Part shown: one piece after another, positions 9,421 to 18,045 of the stretch
Layout of the letters: each line of letters starts with the position of its first letter
How positions within the stretch are numbered: the first letter of the stretch is position 1
Source of the DNA: Streptomyces sp. NBRC 110035
GTDB lineage: Bacteria > Actinomycetota > Actinomycetes > Streptomycetales > Streptomycetaceae
NCBI RefSeq assembly: GCF_000829695.1
Contig: NZ_BBNN01000017.1
Coordinates: 186,001 to 250,000, forward strand
Length of the DNA: 64,000 bases
Direction: 5' to 3'
The notes under the pieces: model-generated
The model's input: the letters and a program-made list of their open reading frames with translations, nothing else
The model's database searches: none
What the model was told of the DNA's origin: nothing
Translations under genes and position numbers: made by a program

Positions 9421-10545
9421 GTGACTGAGATCGAGATCGGGCGAGGCAAGCGCGGCCGCCGGGCGTACGCCTTCGACGACATCGCCGTCGTCCCCAGCCG
9501 CCGTACGCGGGACCCGAAGGAGGTCTCGATCGCCTGGCAGATCGACGCCTACCGTTTTGAGCTGCCGTTCCTGGCCGCCCCCATGGACTCGGTGGTCTCG
9601 CCGGCCACGGCGATCCGTATCGGTGAGCTCGGCGGCCTCGGCGTGCTGAACCTCGAAGGCCTGTGGACGCGCTACGAGGATCCGCAGCCGCTGCTCGACG
9701 AGATCGCCGAGCTGGACGCCGAGACGGCCACGCGCCGCTTCCAGGAGATCTACGCCGCCCCCATCAAGGAAGAGCTGATCGGGCAGCGCCTCAAGGAGGT
9801 GCGCGACTCGGGCGTGGTCACCGCGGCCGCGCTCTCCCCGCAGCGCACCGCCCAGTTCTCCAAGGCCGTCGTCGACGCCGGCGTGGACATCTTCGTGATC
9901 CGCGGGACGACCGTCTCGGCGGAGCACGTCTCCGGCTCGCACGAGCCGCTCAACCTGAAGCAGTTCATCTACGAACTCGACGTCCCGGTGATCGTCGGCG
10001 GCTGCGCCACCTACACCGCGGCCCTGCACCTGATGCGCACCGGCGCGGCCGGCGTCCTGGTGGGCTTCGGCGGCGGCGCTGCGCACACCACCCGCAACGT
10101 GCTCGGCATCCAGGTCCCCATGGCGACCGCGGTCGCCGATGTGGCGGCCGCCCGCCGCGACTACATGGACGAGTCCGGCGGCCGGTACGTGCACGTGATC
10201 GCGGACGGCGGCGTCGGCTGGTCGGGCGACCTGCCCAAGGCCATCGCATGCGGCGCCGACGCGGTGATGATGGGCTCCCCGCTCGCGCGCGCCACCGACG
10301 GTCCCGGCAAGGGCAACCACTGGGGCATGGAGGCGGTGAACGAGGAGCTGCCGCGCGGCAAGAAGGTCGACCTCGGCACCGTCGGCACGATAGAGGAGAT
10401 CCTCACCGGTCCGTCGCACACGCCCGACGGCTCGATGAACCTCTTCGGCGCCCTGCGCCGCGCCATGGCCACCACCGGGTACAGCGAGCTGAAGGAGTTC
10501 CAGCGCGTCGAGGTGACGGTGGCGGACTCCCAGCACCGGCGATGA
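9421..10545 (+). CDS. guaB3: GuaB3 family IMP dehydrogenase-related protein
   Basis: This 374-residue TIM-barrel protein is homologous to IMP dehydrogenase but lacks CBS modules. It starts at GTG 9421. The sequence AYAFDDIAVVPSRRTRDP matches the actinobacterial GuaB3 group. At the catalytic loop the IMPDH motif GPGSICTTR is replaced by GGGAAHTTR, so the catalytic Cys position is His222. The barrel phosphate motif GDLPKAIACGADAVMMGSPLA is retained. Mycobacterial GuaB3 has no proven enzyme role, whereas cyanobacterial GuaB3 has been reported as active. A non-catalytic or different reaction is possible here. Linkage to guaB is conserved in actinobacteria. Confidence 0.92.
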   Translation: MTEIEIGRGKRGRRAYAFDDIAVVPSRRTRDPKEVSIAWQIDAYRFELPFLAAPMDSVVSPATAIRIGELGGLGVLNLEGLWTRYEDPQPLLDEIAELDAETATRRFQEIYAAPIKEELIGQRLKEVRDSGVVTAAALSPQRTAQFSKAVVDAGVDIFVIRGTTVSAEHVSGSHEPLNLKQFIYELDVPVIVGGCATYTAALHLMRTGAAGVLVGFGGGAAHTTRNVLGIQVPMATAVADVAAARRDYMDESGGRYVHVIADGGVGWSGDLPKAIACGADAVMMGSPLARATDGPGKGNHWGMEAVNEELPRGKKVDLGTVGTIEEILTGPSHTPDGSMNLFGALRRAMATTGYSELKEFQRVEVTVADSQHRR

Positions 10546-10610
10546 CGTGATGCCGCGCCCGCACGGAGCGCGGCGCGCACGACGCCCTCGAAAGTCCTGA
10601 GAGTGAGGAC

Positions 10611-10645
10611 GGGGCCCGGCCATCCGTAAGGGGCGGCCGGGCCCC
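10611..10645 (+). terminator. hairpin after guaB3
   Basis: A perfect 11-bp inverted repeat (GGGGCCCGGCC at 10611-10621, complement at 10635-10645, 13-nt loop) lies 65 nt downstream of the guaB3 stop. Confidence 0.8.
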
Positions 10646-10895
10646 GCCGCATGTCCACGAGGGTGGCGCCATGGTGAGGGGGCGGGTGGGGCGCGAGGAG
10701 GGCGCGCGGTTGCCTTCGGCGTGAATATCGGGAGACGGGCCGATTCGGGACGGTAATGTCCGTGTCCGGCGGCCCGGTTCTCTGGGAGGCCCCCTTCCAA
10801 GGACACGATCCGGACCCCGCCCTTCGGGGCCCGGCCCGATTCCGAACGGACCGCCCTACCGGCTGACGGACGGCCTCGTGGAAGGGGGCGTGTCC

Positions 10896-11030
10896 ATGGG
10901 GCGCCGCCGCAAGCCCACCCGCTGGGACCGGATCCGTCGGGGGACGGTGAAGTGCCGGAGGAGGTGGATTCTGCGGGTTTTGGATGGTGAGCGGCCACCC
11001 CTACGAGACATAGGGGTGGACACTTCGTGA
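10896..11030 (+). CDS. possible Arg-rich 44-residue peptide
   Basis: ATG 10896 follows GGAAGGGGG at a good distance and opens a 44-codon frame. It encodes a very basic peptide starting MGRRRKPTRWDRIRR, with one Cys at residue 20. The second half has unusually many A/T third positions and contains a hairpin, which argues against strong coding selection. No homologue is recognised. A weak candidate only. Confidence 0.3.
   Translation: MGRRRKPTRWDRIRRGTVKCRRRWILRVLDGERPPLRDIGVDTS
10995..11019 (-). terminator. hairpin downstream of the nucleotide-sugar dehydrogenase
   Basis: A perfect 9-bp inverted repeat (CCACCCCTA/TAGGGGTGG, 7-nt loop) lies about 140 nt beyond the minus-strand stop at 11159. 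It overlaps the possible small peptide frame. Confidence 0.5.
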
Positions 11031-11158
11031 TCCATCCGGAGCCTGCCGCAGCGCCCTCTGCGGTGAGCCCCGGCTGAATCCCAAAATACCCGCGCCGGGC
11101 GCCGTCCACCACCAGCTCCTGGAGCACGGGACGCCGTGGGCGCCCCCTCTCGCCCCTC

Positions 11159-12367
11159 TCACAACCGGTGTGCCGCGCCCGTCGGAGTGGCCCCGCGGGT
11201 GTCCAGCAGCAGCTGCGCCTTCACGGACAGGCCCTGGAGGTCGTACGTGCGGTGCTGCTGGAGCAGGATCGTCAGGTCGGCGTCGGCGGCGGCCTCGTAC
11301 AGGGAATCGGCGCGGGGGAGGGGGCGGTCGAGCACGCTCCAGGACGGGACGTGCGGGTCGTGGTAGCTGACGGAGGCACCCAGCTCCATCAGCCGCATCG
11401 CGATCTCCCGTGCGGGGCTGCCCTGCTGGTCGGCGAGGTCGGCCTTGTAGGTGACGCCGAGGAGGAGCACGCGTGCGCCGCGGGCGGACTTGCCGTGCTC
11501 GTTGAGGAGCGCGGCGGCGCGCTGGACGACGTAGGGGGGCATCCTGCCGTTGACCTGCTGGGCGAGTTCCGCCATCCGCAGGGTGCGGCCCGTGTGGGCG
11601 GTGAGGTCCTGGGCGAGGGCGTGGCCGCCGACGCCGGGGCCGGGGCGGAAGGAGTGGAAGCCGAAGGGTTTGGTCTCCGCGCAGCGGATGACGTCCCACA
11701 GGTCGACACCCAGGTCGTGGCAGAGCACGGCCATCTCGTTGACGAGGGCGGTGTTCACGTGCCGGAAGTTGGTTTCCAGCAACTGCACGGTCTCCGCTTC
11801 CCGCGGTCCGCGCGCGCGGACGACCTTGTCGGTGAGCCTCCCGTAGAACGCGGCGGCCGACTCGGTGCAGGCCGGGGTGAGACCGCCGATGACCTTCGGG
11901 GTGTTGGCGGGGGTGAAGTCGCGGTTGCCCGGGTCGACCCGGCTGGGGGAGTAGGCGAGGTGGAAGCCGTGACCCGCGCGGAGGCCGGATCCGGATTCGA
12001 GCAGGGGGCGGAGGAATTCCTCGGTCGTTCCGGGGGGTACCGGGGACTCGAGGATCACCGTGGTGTGCGGGCGCAGCCGCGCGGCCAGGGTGCGGGCGGC
12101 CGCTTCCACCGGGCCGAGATCCAGCCCGCCTTCCGCGCCGCGCGGGACCGGCGCGCAGACGACGGCGGTACGCACCCGGCCCAGCTCGGCGGGGCCGGTG
12201 ATCACACGGAACCCCCGGGCGGCCATGCGGCGCAGCTCGGCGGGGCTGAGGGAGGCCGCCTCCGGGCCGGTCCGGTAGCCGATGGTGGGGATGCCGGCGG
12301 CGACGGCTGCCTGGGCCAGGGGCAGGCCGTACGGGCCGAGTCCGATGACGGCGAGATCTGCGGGCAT
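11159..12367 (-). CDS. UDP-glucose/GDP-mannose dehydrogenase family protein lacking the catalytic Cys
   Basis: This 402-residue protein is full length for WecC/UGDH-type nucleotide-sugar 6-dehydrogenases. It has an N-terminal NAD-binding Rossmann fold (VIGLGPYGLPLA, residues 7-18), the central dimer helix (ETNFRHVNTALVNE) and a C-terminal domain (VLLLGVTYKADLADQQGSP). Active enzymes carry a nucleophilic Cys in GPGxGGHC. Here the motif reads GPGVGGHALAQD, with Ala250 after His249, so the thiohemiacetal step to the uronic acid should be impossible. It may stop at the aldehyde, act as an NAD-sugar sensor or be inactive. The gene is divergent from glpD and has no sugar-biosynthesis neighbours. 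Confidence 0.88.
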   Translation of the reverse strand: MPADLAVIGLGPYGLPLAQAAVAAGIPTIGYRTGPEAASLSPAELRRMAARGFRVITGPAELGRVRTAVVCAPVPRGAEGGLDLGPVEAAARTLAARLRPHTTVILESPVPPGTTEEFLRPLLESGSGLRAGHGFHLAYSPSRVDPGNRDFTPANTPKVIGGLTPACTESAAAFYGRLTDKVVRARGPREAETVQLLETNFRHVNTALVNEMAVLCHDLGVDLWDVIRCAETKPFGFHSFRPGPGVGGHALAQDLTAHTGRTLRMAELAQQVNGRMPPYVVQRAAALLNEHGKSARGARVLLLGVTYKADLADQQGSPAREIAMRLMELGASVSYHDPHVPSWSVLDRPLPRADSLYEAAADADLTILLQQHRTYDLQGLSVKAQLLLDTRGATPTGAAHRL

Positions 12368-12668
12368 GGCGTGGGCCGTCCTTCCCAGTAACCGAAGCGG
12401 GACAGGCGCGCAAGCCCGGTGGACAGAACGAGCGAGCGCAATGTCAGACTAGGAGTAAATATGACCGATATGCCGTATTGATCGGCTGAGTTTCGCCGAG
12501 TTTCATCGGGTTTCTCCGGTTTCCGTCGAGTCGCGGTGGGAGTCGTCCACAGGGCGGGGCGCGTGGTGGCTGGAACCGGGCAACGCGGCGAGAATCTGGG
12601 CATGAGGGAGGGGGACCGGGCTTCGCCCGACGGGTGCGGCCGATGCGACCGACGAGCGGGAGGCAGCG
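12368..12668. promoter_or_regulatory. divergent promoter region, dehydrogenase/glpD
   Basis: This 301-bp gap has a markedly AT-rich patch around 12450-12482 (GGAGTAAATATGACCGATAT), likely promoter core. A glycerol regulator may bind here, but no operator can be assigned from sequence alone. Confidence 0.45.
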
Positions 12669-14375
12669 GTGAGGACAGCGACACTGGGACCGGCGGAGCG
12701 CGCCGAGTCACTCGCATCCATGGCGGAGCGTGAACTGGACGTACTGGTGGTGGGCGGTGGCGTGGTCGGCGCCGGCACCGTGCTGGACGCCGTGACACGC
12801 GGCCTGTCCACAGGACTGGTCGAGGCGCGTGACTGGGCGTCGGGCACGTCCAGCAGGTCCAGCAAACTGATCCACGGCGGCCTGCGCTACCTGGAGATGC
12901 TCGACTTCGTCCTCGTGCGGGAGGCGTTGAAGGAGCGCGGCCTGCTGCTGGAGAAGCTCGCCCCGCACCTGGTGAAGCCGGTGCCGTTCCTCTACCCGTT
13001 GCAGCACAAGGGCTGGGAGCGGCTGTACGCCGGGGCGGGCGTCGCGCTCTACGACACCATGTCCATGGCCCCCGGGCACGGGCGGGGACTGCCCGTGCAC
13101 CGGCACCTGAGCCGCCGTCACGCACTGCGCGTGGCGCCGTGCCTGAAGAAGGACGCCCTGGTCGGGGCGCTCCAGTACTACGATGCCCAGATGGACGACG
13201 CCCGGTTCGTGGCGACGCTGGTGCGCACCGCGGCGGCGTACGGCGCGAAGGTCGCCAACCGCGCACGGGTCACCGGATTCCTGCGCGAGGGCGAACGGGT
13301 CGTCGGCGCCCGGGTGCAGGACGTCGAGGGCGGCGGGGAGTACGAAGTCCGCGCCAAGCAGGTGGTCAACGCCACCGGTGTGTGGACCGACGACACCCAG
13401 GCGATGGTGGGCGAGCGGGGACAGTTCCACGTACGGGCCTCCAAGGGCATCCACCTGGTCGTCCCCAAGGACCGCATCCACTCCACCACCGGGCTCATCC
13501 TGCGCACGGAGAAGTCCGTCCTGTTCGTCATCCCCTGGGGCCGGCACTGGATCGTCGGGACCACGGACACCGGCTGGGACCTCGACAAGGCGCATCCGGC
13601 CGCGTCCAGCGCGGACATCGACTACCTGCTCGAGCATGTGAACTCGGTCCTCGCGGTCCCGCTCACCAGGGACGACGTCCAGGGTGTGTACGCCGGCCTG
13701 CGGCCACTGCTCGCCGGTGAGTCCGACGCGACCAGCAAGCTGTCGCGCGAGCACACCGTGGCTCATCCCGTGCCCGGACTCGTGGTGGTCGCGGGCGGCA
13801 AGTACACGACCTACCGGGTGATGGCCAAGGACGCGGTGGACGAGGCCGTGCACGGCCTCGACGTGCGGGTCGCCGCCTGCGTCACCGAGGACACCCCGCT
13901 GGTCGGCGCCGAGGGATACCGGGCGCTGTGGAACGCGCGGGCACGGATCGCCGCACGCACGGGACTGCACGTGGTGCGGGTCGAACACCTGCTGAACCGG
14001 TACGGGTCGCTGGCCGAAGAGGTCCTGGAACTCATCGCGGAGGACCCCTCGCTGGGCGAACCGCTGCAGGCGGCCGACGACTACCTGCGCGCCGAGATCA
14101 CCTACGCCGCCTCGCACGAGGGAGCAGGGCACCTGGACGACGTGCTGACCCGGCGGACCCGCATCTCCATAGAGACGTTCGACCGGGGCACGCGCAGCGC
14201 CCGGGAGGCCGCCGAGCTGATGGCACCCGTGCTGGGCTGGGACAAGGGCCGGATCGAGCGCGAGGTGCAGCACTACGAGAAGCGGGTGGAGGCCGAACGG
14301 GAGTCGCAGCGGCAGCCGGACGACCTGACGGCGGACGCGGCCCGGCTGGGGGCTCCGGACATCGTTCCGTTGTAG
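12669..14375 (+). CDS. glpD: aerobic glycerol-3-phosphate dehydrogenase
   Basis: This 568-residue FAD enzyme oxidises glycerol-3-phosphate to dihydroxyacetone phosphate at the membrane and passes electrons to quinone. The dinucleotide-binding motif VVGGGVVGAG lies at about residues 27-36. The family signatures SSRSSKLIHGGLRYLE and GGKYTTYRVMAKDAVD are present. The C-terminal helical domain (from about 400) completes the normal length. It starts at GTG 12669 with GGGAGG 6 nt upstream. No glpF or glpK is adjacent, so this may be one of several GlpD paralogues. A hexanucleotide repeat overlaps the stop codon. Confidence 0.95.
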   Translation: MRTATLGPAERAESLASMAERELDVLVVGGGVVGAGTVLDAVTRGLSTGLVEARDWASGTSSRSSKLIHGGLRYLEMLDFVLVREALKERGLLLEKLAPHLVKPVPFLYPLQHKGWERLYAGAGVALYDTMSMAPGHGRGLPVHRHLSRRHALRVAPCLKKDALVGALQYYDAQMDDARFVATLVRTAAAYGAKVANRARVTGFLREGERVVGARVQDVEGGGEYEVRAKQVVNATGVWTDDTQAMVGERGQFHVRASKGIHLVVPKDRIHSTTGLILRTEKSVLFVIPWGRHWIVGTTDTGWDLDKAHPAASSADIDYLLEHVNSVLAVPLTRDDVQGVYAGLRPLLAGESDATSKLSREHTVAHPVPGLVVVAGGKYTTYRVMAKDAVDEAVHGLDVRVAACVTEDTPLVGAEGYRALWNARARIAARTGLHVVRVEHLLNRYGSLAEEVLELIAEDPSLGEPLQAADDYLRAEITYAASHEGAGHLDDVLTRRTRISIETFDRGTRSAREAAELMAPVLGWDKGRIEREVQHYEKRVEAERESQRQPDDLTADAARLGAPDIVPL

Positions 14376-14406
14376 GTGTAGGTGTAGGTGTAGGTGTAGG
14401 TGTAGG
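14372..14406 (+). repeat. GTAGGT hexanucleotide tandem repeat
   Basis: Almost six head-to-tail copies of GTAGGT begin at the glpD stop codon. Each copy repeats the TAG in the same frame, so gain or loss of units leaves the protein unchanged. Confidence 0.85.
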
Positions 14407-14549
14407 GGGGAGGCCGTCGGCCGGGAGCAGGACGAGATCGACCCCCGGACCCCGGAGTGCGAGTTCCGGAGCCCGGGTTCCGGGTCCCGGGATCACGTTC
14501 ACTCGAACGAGTGTCGTGAACAGGGATCTCCGTTCGGAACCCGGCCGTT

Positions 14550-15605
14550 CTACCGGGTGCGAGGGCAGAACTCGGCCGCGAGTACCGCGGGTTCGAGGCC
14601 GGGGTCCGCTATCGCGTCCGTGTTCACCCGGAAGGTGAGGACATGTCGGCCGCCGACGGTGGCTGCGCTGCGCACGTAGCTGCCGGTCATGTGTCCGTTG
14701 TGTCCCCACACGGTGGTGCCGCACGGAAGTTCCACGGGGTACAGGCCCATGCCGTACGAGCCGTGTGTGGCACGGGTGTCGAGCATCTCGCGCAGCAGGC
14801 GCGGGGGCAGCAGTTCACCGCCCAGCAGGCCCGCGTAGAAGCGGCCCAGGTCGGCGAGCGTGGTCACCAGCTCGCCCGCGGCGCCGGCCACCCGCGGGTC
14901 GAGTGCGGTGACATCGGTTCCGTCGGTGGCGTAGGCGCGGCCGTGCGGGGAGGGCAGGGAGGAGCGGGAGCCGGGGAAGGAGGTGCCCGTCAGACGCAGC
15001 GGGGCGATGATGCGCCGCTCGGCCTCGGCTGCGTACGAGTGGCCGGTGACGTGTTCGACGACCAGGCCGAGCAGGACGTAGTTGGTGTTGGAGTAGGAGT
15101 AGGAGTAGGAGTAGCGGCCGGGGTCGGCCGGGGAGTGGGCGAGGGCGATACGCAGTGCCTGACGGGGAGTGAGGGGGACCGTGCCGCGGGTCTCCTCGAC
15201 GAAGTCGTACAGACCGCTGGTGTGGTTGAGCAGGGAACGCAGGGTCAGCGCACGGCCGTCGTTGCCCGCTCCCCGCACCAGTCCCGGCAGATGTTTCTCC
15301 ACGGTGTCGGACAGCGACAGGCGGTGCTCGCCCGCGAGTTGCAGCACGAGCGTCGCGATGAACGTCTTCGTGATGCTGCCGGCGCGGAAGTGGTCGGTCC
15401 GGCCCATGCCCTCACCGGCCTGGGCGTAGCGCGGGCCGGATTCCTCCACGGCCAGCAGGGCCGCCGCCGGGGCCCCGCCCTGTGTGACCAGCAGTGGGAG
15501 GAGCACGTCAGCGGGATGGGCGGCCAGGGCCGAGGAGACCGTCGGCGCCAGGGCGAGCGTGGCCACGGACACGGCGATGGCCAGGAGCGTCCGAGGCGGC
15601 GGCAT
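14550..15605 (-). CDS. secreted serine hydrolase (beta-lactamase / DD-peptidase family S12)
   Basis: This 351-residue protein starts at ATG 15605, with AGAGGAA about 5 nt upstream; longer frames lack a ribosome site. A signal peptide (about residues 1-28, RTLLAIAVSVATLALAPTV, ending SALA) directs export. The catalytic SxxK is S77-I-T-K80. A second-motif Tyr lies in the YSNTNY segment, and the third motif is HNGH near the C-terminus. Similar Streptomyces enzymes are D-alanyl-D-alanine carboxypeptidases or esterases. Just before the YxN motif the protein holds an (SY)n run encoded by GAGTAG hexamers (about 15094-15118), an unusual expansion close to the active site. The gene is divergent from the kinase cluster. 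Confidence 0.9.
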   Translation of the reverse strand: MPPPRTLLAIAVSVATLALAPTVSSALAAHPADVLLPLLVTQGGAPAAALLAVEESGPRYAQAGEGMGRTDHFRAGSITKTFIATLVLQLAGEHRLSLSDTVEKHLPGLVRGAGNDGRALTLRSLLNHTSGLYDFVEETRGTVPLTPRQALRIALAHSPADPGRYSYSYSYSNTNYVLLGLVVEHVTGHSYAAEAERRIIAPLRLTGTSFPGSRSSLPSPHGRAYATDGTDVTALDPRVAGAAGELVTTLADLGRFYAGLLGGELLPPRLLREMLDTRATHGSYGMGLYPVELPCGTTVWGHNGHMTGSYVRSAATVGGRHVLTFRVNTDAIADPGLEPAVLAAEFCPRTR

Positions 15606-15775
15606 CCGGTTCCTCTCTTGTCGGAGGGACATCATGCAGGGCCGCTGAGTACGGCCTTCACCCGGGTTCCGGGTGCGCCGGGCGCGAGGTGGGGCCCGGG
15701 GCACCCTGGGCGTGGAGCACTTGTCGGGTGAGGGACAATGAAAGCTCTGTCGGGGCGGGTTGCATGAGGGGACGC

Positions 15776-17893
15776 ATGTCGGAGCCGGAGCGGGCGGGGA
15801 CAACCCGTCAGGACGAGAGCGCACGTCTGCTCGCCGGGCGGTACCGGCTGGGAGATGTGCTCGGTCGCGGCGGCATGGGGACGGTGTGGCGCGCCGAGGA
15901 CGAGACCTTGGGGCGGACCGTCGCCGTCAAGGAGCTTCGGTTCCCGTCGAGCATCGACGAGGAGGAGAAGCGGCGGCTCATCACACGGACGCTGCGCGAG
16001 GCCAAGGCGATCGCGCGCATCCGTAACAACAGCGCCGTGACGGTCTTCGACGTGGTCCAGGAGGACGACCGGCCCTGGATCGTGATGGAACTCGTCGAGG
16101 GCAAGTCGCTCGCCGAGGCCATCCGGGAGGACGGCCTGCTGGAACCCCGGCGTGCCGCCGAGGTCGGGCTCGCGGTGCTCGACGTGCTGCGTTCCGCACA
16201 CCGGGAGGGCATCCTGCACCGGGACGTGAAGCCCTCGAACGTGCTGATCGCCGAGGACGGCCGGGTCGTGCTCACCGACTTCGGCATCGCCCAGGTCGAG
16301 GGCGACCCGTCCATCACCTCGACCGGCATGCTGGTCGGCGCCCCCTCGTACATCTCCCCGGAACGGGCCCGCGGGCACAAGCCGGGGCCGGCGGCCGACC
16401 TGTGGTCGCTCGGCGGGCTGCTGTACGCGGCGGTGGAGGGTACGCCGCCGTACGACAAGGGGTCCGCGATCGCGACGCTCACGGCGGTGATGACCGAGCC
16501 GCTCGAGGAGCCCGGCAACGCGGGACCGCTCAGGGACGTCATCCACGGGCTGCTCACCAAGGACCCGGCCCAGCGGCTCGACGACGCCACTGCGCGGGCC
16601 ATGCTGAACGCGGTGATCAACGCGCCCGAGACCAAGGCCGCCGACGCGGAACCGGCGGACGCGACGAAGGTCGTGCCGCTGCCCGAGCAGCCCGGCGGGC
16701 GTGGCGGAGGCAGGCGGGGCGGCGAGGAGGCCGGGGAGCGGCTGCGCGGCGCGATGCGTTCCGTGCGGAAGGCCGCGGCGTCGGCGGGGGCGGCCGGTTC
16801 GGCGGCTGCGACGCGCGCCAGGCCCGGTAGCCGCGAAGCCGGTTCGACGGGCGCCAAGACCACCTCGGCGAACCCGGCCGACCCGGTGGCCCCGGCCACC
16901 GCGCCGACCACACCCCGGGCTGGATCCGGGGCCGGGAAGGGGAACGGGGTGCGGCCGGGTGGTCCGGCGGCGAACCGCGGGACCGGTTCGGTGCGTGGCT
17001 CGGCACCCGGCCCGGCTTCCGGGGCGGCGACGAACCCGGCTTCGGGTGCCCGGAAATCCGGGTGGCCGGTGATGACGCCGCCGGACCTGCCGACGCGGCC
17101 CGCGCCGAAGGCGTCGCTCACCGATGTGGTGCCGCGGCGGACGCTGGTCCTCATCGCGGTGGTCGTGGTGCTCGCCGTGATCGGTACCGTGCTGGCGCTG
17201 ACGCTCGGCGGCGACGACGAGGGCGGCGCGGCGGCGAAGGACGGCTCGGAGCAGGTTGCCTCCGGCCAGGCGCCCAGCGCCGAGACCAAGAAGGACGACG
17301 GCTCCGAGGGCGGCGCGGACGACGGCACCCGAACCGACGGCGAGGCAGCCGAGTCGCAGGACACGGGTACAGGAGCCGGGTCCGGCGACGCCGACGCCGA
17401 GGCCGGCGCCGGGACGGGCGACAGCGGGTCGGACGACTCGGCCGGGACCGACGGGGACGCCTCGGTGGTGGCGACGCACAACGGGACCCAGGGGTACACG
17501 ATCGGTCTGCCCGAGGGCTGGAAGTACCGCTCGACGGACAGCGCCGGGGACCGGTTCACCGGGCCCGACGGACAGAAGCTGCTCATCGCCTGGACGTCCA
17601 CGCCGAAGGACGACCCGGTGGCCGACTGGGAGAACCAGGAACGCGGCATGGTGCGTTCGCAGTACAAGAGGGTCCGGATAGAGGCGGTGGACTACCGAGG
17701 GTGGAACACTGCCGACTGGGAGTTCACCTACGTGGACGGCGGTACGAAGTACCGGACCATCGACCGGGGGTTCGTCGTGGACGGCCGGGTCGGGTATGCG
17801 CTGATGTACACGGCGAAGGCCGACGGCTGGAGCGGTGAGCAGCGCAAGGAGACCTGGAAGGCGCTGACGCAGTCCTTCGAACCCACGTCCTGA
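15776..17893 (+). CDS. receptor-type Ser/Thr protein kinase (kinase 1 of 6)
   Basis: This 705-residue kinase begins at ATG 15776 (AGGGGA just upstream); an ATG at 15764 is possible. The Hanks-type domain (about residues 21-290) has the Gly-rich loop LGRGGMGTV, Lys52, HRD at 148-150 with K152, and DFG at 168-170, so it should be active. A long Ala/Gly/Pro linker (about 300-450) leads to one transmembrane helix (about 456-479) and an acidic low-complexity spacer. A folded extracellular domain follows (about 563-705, starting QGYTIGLPEGWKYRS). There are no PASTA repeats. It is the first of six same-strand kinase-like genes with 90-160 nt gaps. The extracellular domain likely senses a ligand. Confidence 0.95.
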   Translation: MSEPERAGTTRQDESARLLAGRYRLGDVLGRGGMGTVWRAEDETLGRTVAVKELRFPSSIDEEEKRRLITRTLREAKAIARIRNNSAVTVFDVVQEDDRPWIVMELVEGKSLAEAIREDGLLEPRRAAEVGLAVLDVLRSAHREGILHRDVKPSNVLIAEDGRVVLTDFGIAQVEGDPSITSTGMLVGAPSYISPERARGHKPGPAADLWSLGGLLYAAVEGTPPYDKGSAIATLTAVMTEPLEEPGNAGPLRDVIHGLLTKDPAQRLDDATARAMLNAVINAPETKAADAEPADATKVVPLPEQPGGRGGGRRGGEEAGERLRGAMRSVRKAAASAGAAGSAAATRARPGSREAGSTGAKTTSANPADPVAPATAPTTPRAGSGAGKGNGVRPGGPAANRGTGSVRGSAPGPASGAATNPASGARKSGWPVMTPPDLPTRPAPKASLTDVVPRRTLVLIAVVVVLAVIGTVLALTLGGDDEGGAAAKDGSEQVASGQAPSAETKKDDGSEGGADDGTRTDGEAAESQDTGTGAGSGDADAEAGAGTGDSGSDDSAGTDGDASVVATHNGTQGYTIGLPEGWKYRSTDSAGDRFTGPDGQKLLIAWTSTPKDDPVADWENQERGMVRSQYKRVRIEAVDYRGWNTADWEFTYVDGGTKYRTIDRGFVVDGRVGYALMYTAKADGWSGEQRKETWKALTQSFEPTS

Positions 17894-18045
17894 GCACGAG
17901 CGGCCGCCGAATGGAGAGTGAGATGTGGCATCCCCTCTCTCCGGGTTGCCTCCGGCACGTATCGTGAATGTTCGCGGACCGCACGCAGCCGGAACAGGCC
18001 GCCGGGCGAGCGGACCTGACCGACCGTAATGCCGGGGGAGGCGCA

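Larger units (their letters stand above)
10546..11158. other. guaB3-downstream intergenic region
   Basis: This 613-bp region contains two hairpins and one possible tiny gene, listed separately. Two short near-complementary GC blocks (around 10775-10850) may form further structure. Nothing else is convincing. Confidence 0.5.

Noticed and set aside
15494-15775. Upstream extension of kinase 1 by 94 codons
   Set aside because: The extension overlaps the divergent serine hydrolase and lacks family sequence; the start at 15776 has a ribosome site and the usual kinase N-terminus.
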